Assembly (NCBI RefSeq): GCF_029784155.1
Contig: NW_026597089.1
Location: 23,177-87,176 of the forward strand
Origin: Uranotaenia lowii
Taxonomy: Eukaryota > Arthropoda > Insecta > Diptera > Culicidae
Direction of reading: 5' to 3'
Length of the DNA: 64,000 bases
Each line of letters starts with the position of its first letter. Position 1 is the stretch's first letter. The position numbers were made by a program, and so were the translations under genes. This document shows, one piece after another, positions 46,639 through 57,063 of the stretch. The notes under the pieces were generated by a model. The model was not told the DNA's origin and searched no databases. It saw only the letters and a program-made list of their open reading frames with translations.

Positions 46639-46993
46639 TGCCCCCCGAGCGGAAAAAATCGAAAAAAAAGGATTTTTTGCCGAAAAATTTACGACTTTAA
46701 AATTTTGCAAGATTAAAAAAATTCAAGGTTTTTCGCGCGCCCCCCGAGCGGAAAAAATCGAAAAAAATGATTTTTTGCCGAAAAATTTTCGAGTTTAAAA
46801 TTTTGCAAGATTCAAAAAATTCAAGGTTTTTCGCGCGCCCCCCGAGCGGAAAAAATCGAAAAAAATGATTTTTTGCCGACAAATTTTCGAGTTTAAAATT
46901 TTGCAAGATTCAAAAAATTCAAGGTTTTTCGCGTGCCCCCCGAGCGGAAAAAATCGAAAAAAAAGGATTTTTTGCCGAAAAATTTACGACTTT
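46107..46993 (+). repeat. 3-unit (~296-bp) cassette, about three copies
   Basis: The series A8 unit, normal unit, CGTGCC/AAGGATTTTTT/TTTACGAC unit, with a GATTAAA start, repeats at 46107-46402 and 46403-46698. A third copy (46699-46993) has A7 and a GACAAA change. The CGTGCC marker falls at 46343, 46639 and 46934. The corresponding 6.1-6.9 kb region has fewer copies, so the expansion happened in this lineage or was lost there. Confidence 0.82.
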
Positions 46994-47480
46994 AAAATTT
47001 TGCAAGATTAAAAAAATTCAAGGTTTTTCGCGCGCCCCCCGAGCGGAAAAAATCGAAAAAAATGATTTTTTGCCGAAAAATTTTCGTGTTTAAAATTTTG
47101 CAAGATTCAAAAAATTCAAGGTTTTTCGCGCGCCCCCCGAGCGGAAAAAATCGAAAAAAATGATTTTTTGCCGAAAAATTTTCGAGTTTAAAATTTTGCA
47201 AGATTCAAAAAATTCAAGGTTTTTCGCGCGCCCCCCGAGCGGAAAAAATCGAAAAAAATGATTTTTTGCCGAAAAATTTTCGAGTTTAAAATTTTGCAAG
47301 ATTCAAAAAATTCAAGGTTTTTCGCGCGCCCCCCGAGCGGAAAAAATCGAAAAAAATGATTTTTTGCCGAAAAGTTTTCGACTTTAAAATTTTGCAAGAT
47401 TCAAAAAATTCAAGGTTTTTCGCGCGCCCCCCGAGCGGAAAAAATCGAAAAAAATGATTTTTTGCCGAAAAATTTACGAC

Positions 47481-48480
47481 TTTAAAATTTTGCAAGATTC
47501 AAAAAATTCAAGGTTTTTCGCGCGCCCCCCGAGCGGAAAAAATCGAAAAAAATGATTTTTTGCCGAAAAATTTTCGAGTTTAAAATTTTGCAAGATTCAA
47601 AAAATTCAAGGTTTTTCGCGCGCCCCCCCGAGCGGAAAAAATCGAAAAAAATGATTTTTTGCCGACAAATTTTCGAGTTTAAAATTTTGCAAGATTCAAA
47701 AAATTCAAGGTTTTTCGCGCGCCCCCCGAGCGGAAAAAATCGAAAAAAATGATTTTTTGCCGAAAAATTTACGACTTAAACATTTTGCAAGATTCAAAAA
47801 ATTCAAGGTTTTTCGCGCGCCCCCCGAGCGGAAAAAATCGAAAAAAATGATTTTTTGCCGAAAAATTTTCGAGTTTAAAATTTTGCAAGATTCAAAAAAT
47901 TCAAGGTTTTTCGCGCGCCCCCCGAGCGGAAAAAATCGAAAAAAATGATTTTTTGCCGAAAAATTTACGACTTAAACATTTTGCAAGATTCAAAAAATTC
48001 AAGGTTTTTCGCGCGCCCCCCGAGCGGAAAAAATCGAAAAAAATGATTTTTTGCCGAAAAATTTTCGAGTTTAAAATTTTGCAAGATTCAAAAAATTCAA
48101 GGTTTTTCGCGCGCCCCCCGAGCGGAAAAAATCGAAAAAAATGATTTTTTGCCGAAAAATTTACGACTTAAACATTTTGCAAGATTCAAAAAATTCAAGG
48201 TTTTTCGCGCGCCCCCCGAGCGGAAAAAATCGAAAAAAATGATTTTTTGCCGAAAAATTTACGACTTTAAAATTTTGCAAGATTTAAAAAATTCAAGGTT
48301 TTTCGCGCGCCCCCCGAGCGGAAAAAATCGAAAAAAATGATTTTTTGCCGACAAATTTTCGAGTTTAAAATTTTGCAAGATTCAAAAAATTCAAGGTTTT
48401 TCGCGCGCCCCCCGAGCGGAAAAAATCGAAAAAAATGATTTTTTGCCGAAAAATTTTCGAGTTTAAAATTTTGCAAGATT
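47481..48480 (+). repeat. 1000-bp block repeated at 49641-50640, with a 2-unit cassette
   Basis: Offset 2160 bp. It contains a 196-bp dimer in which one unit has CGACTTAAACATTTT, at about 47775, 47971 and 48167. The same three occur at 49935, 50131 and 50327. A seven-C run lies near 47621-47628 and 49781-49788. Dimer amplification therefore preceded duplication of the larger block. Confidence 0.9.
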
Positions 48481-49780
48481 TAAAAAATTCAAGGTTTTTC
48501 GCGCGCCCCCCGAGCGGAAAAAATCGAAAAAAATGATTTTTTGCCGAAAAATTTTCGAGTTTAAAATTTTGCAAGATTAAAAAAATTCAAGGTTTTTCGC
48601 GCGCCCCCCGAGCGGAAAAAAATTGATGATGATTTTTTGCCGAAAAATTTTCGAGTTTAAAATTTTGCAAGATTCAAAAAATTCAAGGTTTTTCGCGCGC
48701 CCCCCGAGCGGAAAAAATCGAAAAAAATGATTTTTTGCCGAAAAATTTACGACTTTAAAATTTTGCAAGATTCAAAAAATTCAAGGTTTTTCGCGCGCCC
48801 CCCGAGCGGAAAAAATCGAAAAAAATGATTTTTTGCCGAAAAATTTTCGAGTTTAAAATTTTGCAAGATTCAAAAAATTCAAGGTTTTTCGCGCGCCCCC
48901 CGAGCGGAAAAAATCGAAAAAAATGATTTTTTGCCGAAAAATTTTCGAGTTTAAAATTTTGCAAGATTCAAAAAATTCAAGGTTTTTCGCGCGCCCCCCG
49001 AGCGGAAAAAATCGAAAAAAAATGATTTTTTGCCGAAAAATTTTCGAGTTTAAAATTTTGCAAGATTCAAAAAATTCAAGGTTTTTCGCGCGCCCCCCGA
49101 GCGGAAAAAATCGAAAAAAATGATTTTTTGCCGAAAAATTTACGACTTTAAAATTTTGCAAGATTCAAAAAATTCAAGGTTTTTCGCGCGCCCCCCGAGC
49201 GGAAAAAAAACGAAAAAAATGATTTTTTGCCGAAAAATTTTCGAGTTTAAAATTTTGCAAGATTAAAAAAATTCAAGGTTTTTCGCGCGCCCCCCGAGCG
49301 GAAAAAATCGAAAAAAAATGATTTTTTGCCGAAAAATTTTCGAGTTTAAAATTTTGCAAGATTCAAAAAATTCAAGGTTTTTCGCGCGCCCCCCGAGCGG
49401 AAAAAATCGAAAAAAATGATTTTTTGCCGAAAAATTTTCGAGTTTAAAATTTTGCAAGATTCAAAAAATTCAAGGTTTTTCGCGTGCCCCCCGAGCGGAA
49501 AAAATCGAAAAAAAAGGATTTTTTGCCGAAAAATTTACGACTTTAAAATTTTGCAAGATTAAAAAAATTCAAGGTTTTTCGCGCGCCCCCCGAGCGGAAA
49601 AAATCGAAAAAAAATGATTTTTTGCCGAAAAATTTTCGAGTTTAAAATTTTGCAAGATTCAAAAAATTCAAGGTTTTTCGCGCGCCCCCCGAGCGGAAAA
49701 AATCGAAAAAAATGATTTTTTGCCGAAAAATTTTCGAGTTTAAAATTTTGCAAGATTCAAAAAATTCAAGGTTTTTCGCG
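48353..49780 (+). repeat. Second copy of the 45211-46638 block
   Basis: Collinear with the first copy, including the GAT spacer at 48623-48633. It overlaps the 49641-50640 block: within 49641-49780 the sequence agrees with both sources, so the junction between them lies there. Confidence 0.87.
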
Positions 49781-50640
49781 CGCCCCCCCGAGCGGAAAAA
49801 ATCGAAAAAAATGATTTTTTGCCGACAAATTTTCGAGTTTAAAATTTTGCAAGATTCAAAAAATTCAAGGTTTTTCGCGCGCCCCCCGAGCGGAAAAAAT
49901 CGAAAAAAATGATTTTTTGCCGAAAAATTTACGACTTAAACATTTTGCAAGATTCAAAAAATTCAAGGTTTTTCGCGCGCCCCCCGAGCGGAAAAAATCG
50001 AAAAAAATGATTTTTTGCCGAAAAATTTTCGAGTTTAAAATTTTGCAAGATTCAAAAAATTCAAGGTTTTTCGCGCGCCCCCCGAGCGGAAAAAATCGAA
50101 AAAAATGATTTTTTGCCGAAAAATTTACGACTTAAACATTTTGCAAGATTCAAAAAATTCAAGGTTTTTCGCGCGCCCCCCGAGCGGAAAAAATCGAAAA
50201 AAATGATTTTTTGCCGAAAAATTTTCGAGTTTAAAATTTTGCAAGATTCAAAAAATTCAAGGTTTTTCGCGCGCCCCCCGAGCGGAAAAAATCGAAAAAA
50301 ATGATTTTTTGCCGAAAAATTTACGACTTAAACATTTTGCAAGATTCAAAAAATTCAAGGTTTTTCGCGCGCCCCCCGAGCGGAAAAAATCGAAAAAAAT
50401 GATTTTTTGCCGAAAAATTTACGACTTTAAAATTTTGCAAGATTTAAAAAATTCAAGGTTTTTCGCGCGCCCCCCGAGCGGAAAAAATCGAAAAAAATGA
50501 TTTTTTGCCGACAAATTTTCGAGTTTAAAATTTTGCAAGATTCAAAAAATTCAAGGTTTTTCGCGCGCCCCCCGAGCGGAAAAAATCGAAAAAAATGATT
50601 TTTTGCCGAAAAATTTTCGAGTTTAAAATTTTGCAAGATT
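49641..50640 (+). repeat. Second copy of the 47481-48480 block
   Basis: It repeats the three CTTAAACATTTT dimers and the seven-C unit. The match stops at 50641 (A) against 48481 (T). Confidence 0.9.
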
Positions 50641-50709
50641 AAAAAAATTCAAGGTTTTTCGCGCGCCCCCCGAGCGGAAAAAATCGAAAAAAATGATTTT
50701 TTGCCGACA

Positions 50710-52037
50710 AATTTTCGAGTTTAAAATTTTGCAAGATTCAAAAAATTCAAGGTTTTTCGCGCGCCCCCCGAGCGGAAAAAATCGAAAAAAATGATTTTTT
50801 GCCGAAAAATTTTCGAGTTTAAAATTTTGCAAGATTCAAAAAATTCAAGGTTTTTCGCGCGCCCCCCGAGCGGAAAAAATCGAAAAAAATGATTTTTTGC
50901 CGAAAAATTTTCGACTTTAAAATTTTGCAAGATTCAAAAAATTCAAGGTTTTTCGCGCGCCCCCCGAGCGGAAAAAATCGAAAAAAATGATTTTTTGCCG
51001 ACAAATTTTCGACTTTAAAATTTTGCAAGATTTAAAAAATTCAAGGTTTTTCGCGCGCCCCCCGAGCGGAAAAAATCGAAAAAAATGATTTTTTGCCGAA
51101 AAATTTTCGAGTTTAAAATTTTGCAAGATTCAAAAAATTCAAGGTTTTTCGCGCGCCCCCCAGCGGAAAAAATCGAAAAAAATGATTTTTTGCCGAAAAA
51201 TTTTCGAGTTAAAAATTTTGCAAGATTCAAAAAATTCAAGGTTTTTCGCGCGCCCCCCGAGCGGAAAAAATCGAAAAAAATGATTTTTTGCCGACAAATT
51301 TTCGAGTTTAAAATTTTGCAAGATTCAAAAAATTCAAGATTTTTCGCGGGCCCCCCGAGCGGAAAAAATCGAAAAAAATGATTTTTTGCCGAAAAATTTT
51401 CGAGTTTAAAATTTTGCAAGATTCAAAAAATTCAAGGTTTTTCGCGCGCCCCCCGAGCGGAAAAAATCGAAAAAAATGATTTTTTGCCGAAAAATTTTCG
51501 AGTTTAAAATTTTGCAAGATTCAAAAAATTCAAGGTTTTTCGCGCGCCCCCCGAGCGGAAAAAATCGAAAAAAATGATTTTTTGCCGACAAATTTTCGAG
51601 TTTAAAATTTTGCAAGATTCAAAAAATTCAAGGTTTTTCGCGCGCCCCCCGAGCGGAAAAAATCGAAAAAAATGATTTTTTGCCGAAAAATTTTCGAGTT
51701 TAAAATTTTGCAAGATTCAAAAAATTCAAGGTTTTTCGCGCGCCCCCCGAGCGGAAAAATCGAGAAAAATGAATTTTTGCCGAAAAATTTTCGAGTTTAA
51801 AATTTTGCAAGATTAAAAAAATTCAAGGTTTTTCGCGCGCCCCCCGAGCGGAAAAAATCGAAAAAAATGATTTTTTGCCGAAAAATTTTCGAGTTTAAAA
51901 TTTTGCAAGATTAAAAAAATTCAAGGTTTTTCGCGCGCCCCCCGAGCGGAAAAAATCGAAAAAAATGATTTTTTGCCGATAAATTTTCGAGTTTAAAATT
52001 TTGCAAGATTCAAAAAATTCAAGGTTTTTCGCGCGCC
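50710..52037 (+). repeat. Second copy of the 8208-9535 block
   Basis: Collinear at 42502 bp. At 51981-52037 the sequence also fits 9969-10025 (offset 42012), so relative to the 8-12 kb block about 490 bp, or five units, was skipped here. The crossover lies within this 57-bp stretch. Confidence 0.87.
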
Positions 52038-52623
52038 TCCCAGCGGAAAAAATCGAAAAAAATGATTTTTTGCCGAAAAATTTTCGAGTTAAAAATTTTG
52101 CAAGATTCAAAAAATTCAAGGTTTTTCGCGCGCCCCCCGAGCGGAAAAAATCGAAAAAAATGATTTTTTGCCGAAAAATTTTCGAGTTTAAAATTTTGCA
52201 AGATTCAAAAAATTCAAGGTTTTTCGCGCGCCCCCCGAGCGGAAAAAATCGAAAAAAATGATTTTTTGCCGAAAAATTTTCGAGTTTAAAATTTTGCAAG
52301 ATTCAAAAAATTCAAGGTTTTTCGCGCGCCTCCCAGCGGAAAAAATCGAAAAAAATGATTTTTTGCCGAAAAATTTTCGAGTTAAAAATTTTGCAAGATT
52401 CAAAAAATTCAAGGTTTTTCGCGCGCCCCCCGAGCGGAAAAAATCGAAAAAAATGATTTTTTGCCGAAAAATTTTCGAGTTTAAAATTTTGCAAGATTCA
52501 AAAAATTCAAGGTTTTTCGCGCGCCCCCCGAGCGGAAAAAATCGAAAAAAATGATTTTTTGCCGAAAAATTTTCGAGTTTAAAATTTTGCAAGATTCAAA
52601 AAATTCAAGGTTTTTCGCGCGCC
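51981..52623 (+). repeat. 3-unit (293-bp) tandem duplication
   Basis: 51981-52273 is repeated at 52274-52566, with the match continuing to 52623. Both copies carry CCTCCCAGCGG (one base short) followed by GAGTTAAAAATT. The 8-12 kb block and its 53-57 kb copy each have this series only once. Confidence 0.88.
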
Positions 52624-53575
52624 CCCCGAGCGGAAAAAATCGAAAAAAATGATTTTTTGCCGAAAAATTTTCGAGTTTAAAATTTTGCAAGATTTAAAAA
52701 ATTCAAGGTTTTTCGCGCGCCCCCCGAGCGGAAAAAATCGAAAAAAATGATTTTTTGCCGAAAAATTTTCGAGTTTAAAATTTTGCAAGATTAAAAAAAT
52801 TCAAGGTTTTTCGCGCGCCCCCCGAGCGGAAAAAAATTGATGATGATTTTTTGCCGAAAAATTTTCGAGTTTAAAATTTTGCAAGATTCAAAAAATTCAA
52901 GGTTTTTCGCGCGCCCCCCGAGCGGAAAAAATCGAAAAAAATGATTTTTTGCCGAAAAATTTACGACTTTAAAATTTTGCAAGATTCAAAAAATTCAAGG
53001 TTTTTCGCGCGCCCCCCGAGCGGAAAAAATCGAAAAAAATGATTTTTTGCCGAAAAATTTTCGACTTTAAAATTTTGCAAGATTCAAAAAATTCAAGGTT
53101 TTTCGCGCCCCCCGAGCGGAAAAAATCGAAAAAAATGATTTTTTGCCGAAAAATTTTCGAGTTTAAAATTTTGCAAGATTCAAAAAATTCAAGGTTTTTC
53201 GCGCGCCCCCCGAGCGGAAAAAATCGAAAAAAAATGATTTTTTGCCGAAAAATTTTCGAGTTTAAAATTTTGCAAGATTCAAAAAATTCAAGGTTTTTCG
53301 CGCGCCCCCCGAGCGGAAAAAATCGAAAAAAATGATTTTTTGCCGAAAAATTTTCGAGTTTAAAATTTTGCAAGATTCAAAAAATTCAAGGTTTTTCGCG
53401 CGCCCCCCGAGCGGAAAAAATCGAAAAAAATGATTTTTTGCCGAAAAATTTTCGACTTTAAAATTTTGCAAGATTCAAAAAATTCAAGGTTTTTCGCGCG
53501 CCCCCCGAGCGGAAAAAATCGAAAAAAAATGATTTTTTGCCGAAAAATTTTCGAGTTTAAAATTTTGCAAGATTC
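52567..53575 (+). repeat. Continuation collinear with 10.26-11.1 kb
   Basis: Offset 42305 bp. It includes the GAT spacer (52837-52847) and the 2-bp-short CGCGCCCCCC unit near 53105. It departs in a few units (TTCGAC near 53067 where 10.76 kb has TTCGAG, and no TTTACGAC near 53345), then joins the 8532-type sequence at 53576. Confidence 0.78.
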
Positions 53576-56500
53576 AAAAAATTCAAGGTTTTTCGCGCGC
53601 CCCCCGAGCGGAAAAAATCGAAAAAAATGATTTTTTGCCGAAAAATTTTCGAGTTTAAAATTTTGCAAGATTCAAAAAATTCAAGGTTTTTCGCGCGCCC
53701 CCCAGCGGAAAAAATCGAAAAAAATGATTTTTTGCCGAAAAATTTTCGAGTTAAAAATTTTGCAAGATTCAAAAAATTCAAGGTTTTTCGCGCGCCCCCC
53801 GAGCGGAAAAAATCGAAAAAAATGATTTTTTGCCGACAAATTTTCGAGTTTAAAATTTTGCAAGATTCAAAAAATTCAAGATTTTTCGCGGGCCCCCCGA
53901 GCGGAAAAAATCGAAAAAAATGATTTTTTGCCGAAAAATTTTCGAGTTTAAAATTTTGCAAGATTCAAAAAATTCAAGGTTTTTCGCGCGCCCCCCGAGC
54001 GGAAAAAATCGAAAAAAATGATTTTTTGCCGAAAAATTTTCGAGTTTAAAATTTTGCAAGATTCAAAAAATTCAAGGTTTTTCGCGCGCCCCCCGAGCGG
54101 AAAAAATCGAAAAAAATGATTTTTTGCCGACAAATTTTCGAGTTTAAAATTTTGCAAGATTCAAAAAATTCAAGGTTTTTCGCGCGCCCCCCGAGCGGAA
54201 AAAATCGAAAAAAATGATTTTTTGCCGAAAAATTTTCGAGTTTAAAATTTTGCAAGATTCAAAAAATTCAAGGTTTTTCGCGCGCCCCCCGAGCGGAAAA
54301 ATCGAGAAAAATGAATTTTTGCCGAAAAATTTTCGAGTTTAAAATTTTGCAAGATTAAAAAAATTCAAGGTTTTTCGCGCGCCCCCCGAGCGGAAAAAAT
54401 CGAAAAAAATGATTTTTTGCCGAAAAATTTTCGAGTTTAAAATTTTGCAAGATTAAAAAAATTCAAGGTTTTTCGCGCGCCCCCCGAGCGGAAAAAATCG
54501 AAAAAAATGATTTTTTGCCGATAAATTTTCGAGTTTAAAATTTTGCAAGATTCAAAAAATTCAAGGTTTTTCGCGCGCCCCCCGAGCGGAAAAAATCGAA
54601 AAAAATGATTTTTTGCCGAAAAATTTTCGACTTTAAAATTTTGCAAGATTCAAAAAATTCAAGGTTTTTCGCGCGCCCCCCGAGCGGAAAAAATCGAAAA
54701 AAATGATTTTTTGCCGACAAATTTTCGACTTTAAAATTTTGCAAGATTTAAAAAATTCAAGGTTTTTCGCGCGCCCCCCGAGCGGAAAAAATCGAAAAAA
54801 ATGATTTTTTGCCGAAAAATTTTCGAGTTTGAAATTTTGCAAGATTCAAAAAATTCAAGGTTTTTCGCGCGCCCCCCGAGCGGAAAAAATCGAAAAAAAT
54901 GATTTTTTGCCGAAAAATTTACGACTTTAAAATTTTGCAAGATTCAAAAAATTCAAGGTTTTTCGCGCGCCCCCCGAGCGGAAAAAATCGAAAAAAATGA
55001 TTTTTTGCCGAAAAATTTTCGAGTTTAAAATTTTGCAAGATTCAAAAAATTCAAGGTTTTTCGCGCGCCTCCCAGCGGAAAAAATCGAAAAAAATGATTT
55101 TTTGCCGAAAAATTTTCGAGTTAAAAATTTTGCAAGATTCAAAAAATTCAAGGTTTTTCGCGCGCCCCCCGAGCGGAAAAAATCGAAAAAAATGATTTTT
55201 TGCCGAAAAATTTTCGAGTTTAAAATTTTGCAAGATTCAAAAAATTCAAGGTTTTTCGCGCGCCCCCCGAGCGGAAAAAATCGAAAAAAATGATTTTTTG
55301 CCGAAAAATTTTCGAGTTTAAAATTTTGCAAGATTCAAAAAATTCAAGGTTTTTCGCGCGCCCCCCGAGCGGAAAAAATCGAAAAAAATGATTTTTTGCC
55401 GAAAAATTTTCGAGTTTAAAATTTTGCAAGATTTAAAAAATTCAAGGTTTTTCGCGCGCCCCCCGAGCGGAAAAAATCGAAAAAAATGATTTTTTGCCGA
55501 AAAATTTTCGAGTTTAAAATTTTGCAAGATTAAAAAAATTCAAGGTTTTTCGCGCGCCCCCCGAGCGGAAAAAAATTGATGATGATTTTTTGCCGAAAAA
55601 TTTTCGAGTTTAAAATTTTGCAAGATTCAAAAAATTCAAGGTTTTTCGCGCGCCCCCCGAGCGGAAAAAATCGAAAAAAATGATTTTTTGCCGAAAAATT
55701 TACGACTTTAAAATTTTGCAAGATTCAAAAAATTCAAGGTTTTTCGCGCGCCCCCCGAGCGGAAAAAATCGAAAAAAATGATTTTTTGCCGAAAAATTTT
55801 CGAGTTTAAAATTTTGCAAGATTCAAAAAATTCAAGGTTTTTCGCGCCCCCCGAGCGGAAAAAATCGAAAAAAATGATTTTTTGCCGAAAAATTTTCGAG
55901 TTTAAAATTTTGCAAGATTCAAAAAATTCAAGGTTTTTCGCGCGCCCCCCGAGCGGAAAAAATCGAAAAAAAATGATTTTTTGCCGAAAAATTTTCGAGT
56001 TTAAAATTTTGCAAGATTCAAAAAATTCAAGGTTTTTCGCGCGCCCCCCGAGCGGAAAAAATCGAAAAAAATGATTTTTTGCCGAAAAATTTACGACTTT
56101 AAAATTTTGCAAGATTCAAAAAATTCAAGGTTTTTCGCGCGCCCCCCGAGCGGAAAAAAAACGAAAAAAATGATTTTTTGCCGAAAAATTTTCGAGTTTA
56201 AAATTTTGCAAGATTAAAAAAATTCAAGGTTTTTCGCGCGCCCCCCGAGCGGAAAAAATCGAAAAAAAATGATTTTTTGCCGAAAAATTTTCGAGTTTAA
56301 AATTTTGCAAGATTCAAAAAATTCAAGGTTTTTCGCGCGCCCCCCGAGCGGAAAAAATCGAAAAAAATGATTTTTTGCCGAAAAATTTTCGAGTTTAAAA
56401 TTTTGCAAGATTCAAAAAATTCAAGGTTTTTCGCGCGCCCCCCGAGCGGAAAAAATCGAAAAAAATGATTTTTTGCCGACAAATTTTCGAGTTTAAAATT

Positions 56501-57063
56501 TTGCAAGATTCAAAAAATTCAAGGTTTTTCGCGTGCCCCCCGAGCGGAAAAAATCGAAAAAAATGATTTTTTGCCGAAAAATTTTCGAGTTTAAAATTTT
56601 GCAAGATTCAAAAAATTCAAGGTTTTTCGCGCGCCCCCCGAGCGGAAAAAATCGAAAAAAATGATTTTTTGCCGAAAAATTTTCGAGTTTAAAATTTTGC
56701 AAGATTCAAAAAATTCAAGGTTTTTCGCGCGCCCCCCGAGCGGAAAAAATCGAAAAAAATGATTTTTTGCCGAAAAATTTTCGACTTTAAAATTTTGCAA
56801 GATTCAAAAAATTCAAGGTTTTTCGCGCGCCCCCCGAGCGGAAAAAATCGAAAAAAATGATTTTTTGCCGACAAATTTTCGACTTTAAAATTTTGCAAGA
56901 TTTAAAAAATTCAAGGTTTTTCGCGCGCCCCCCGAGCGGAAAAAATCGAAAAAAATGAATTTTTGCCGAAAAATTTTCGAGTTTGAAATTTTGCAAGATT
57001 CAAAAAATTCAAGGTTTTTCGCGCGCCCCCCGAGCGGAAAAAATCGAAAAAAATGATTTTTTG
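53576..57063 (+). repeat. Second copy of the 8532-12019 block (3488 bp)
   Basis: It preserves the full marker order of the first copy, including CGCGGGCC, TCGAGAAAAATGAATTTTTG, GCCGATAAA, GTTTGAAA (54827), CCTCCCAGCGG (~55070), the GAT spacer (55576-55586), GGAAAAAAAACG (~56156) and ATGAATTTTTG (~56957). After 57063 it continues into the HOR below, while the first copy switches to 4.4-kb-type sequence. Confidence 0.9.
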
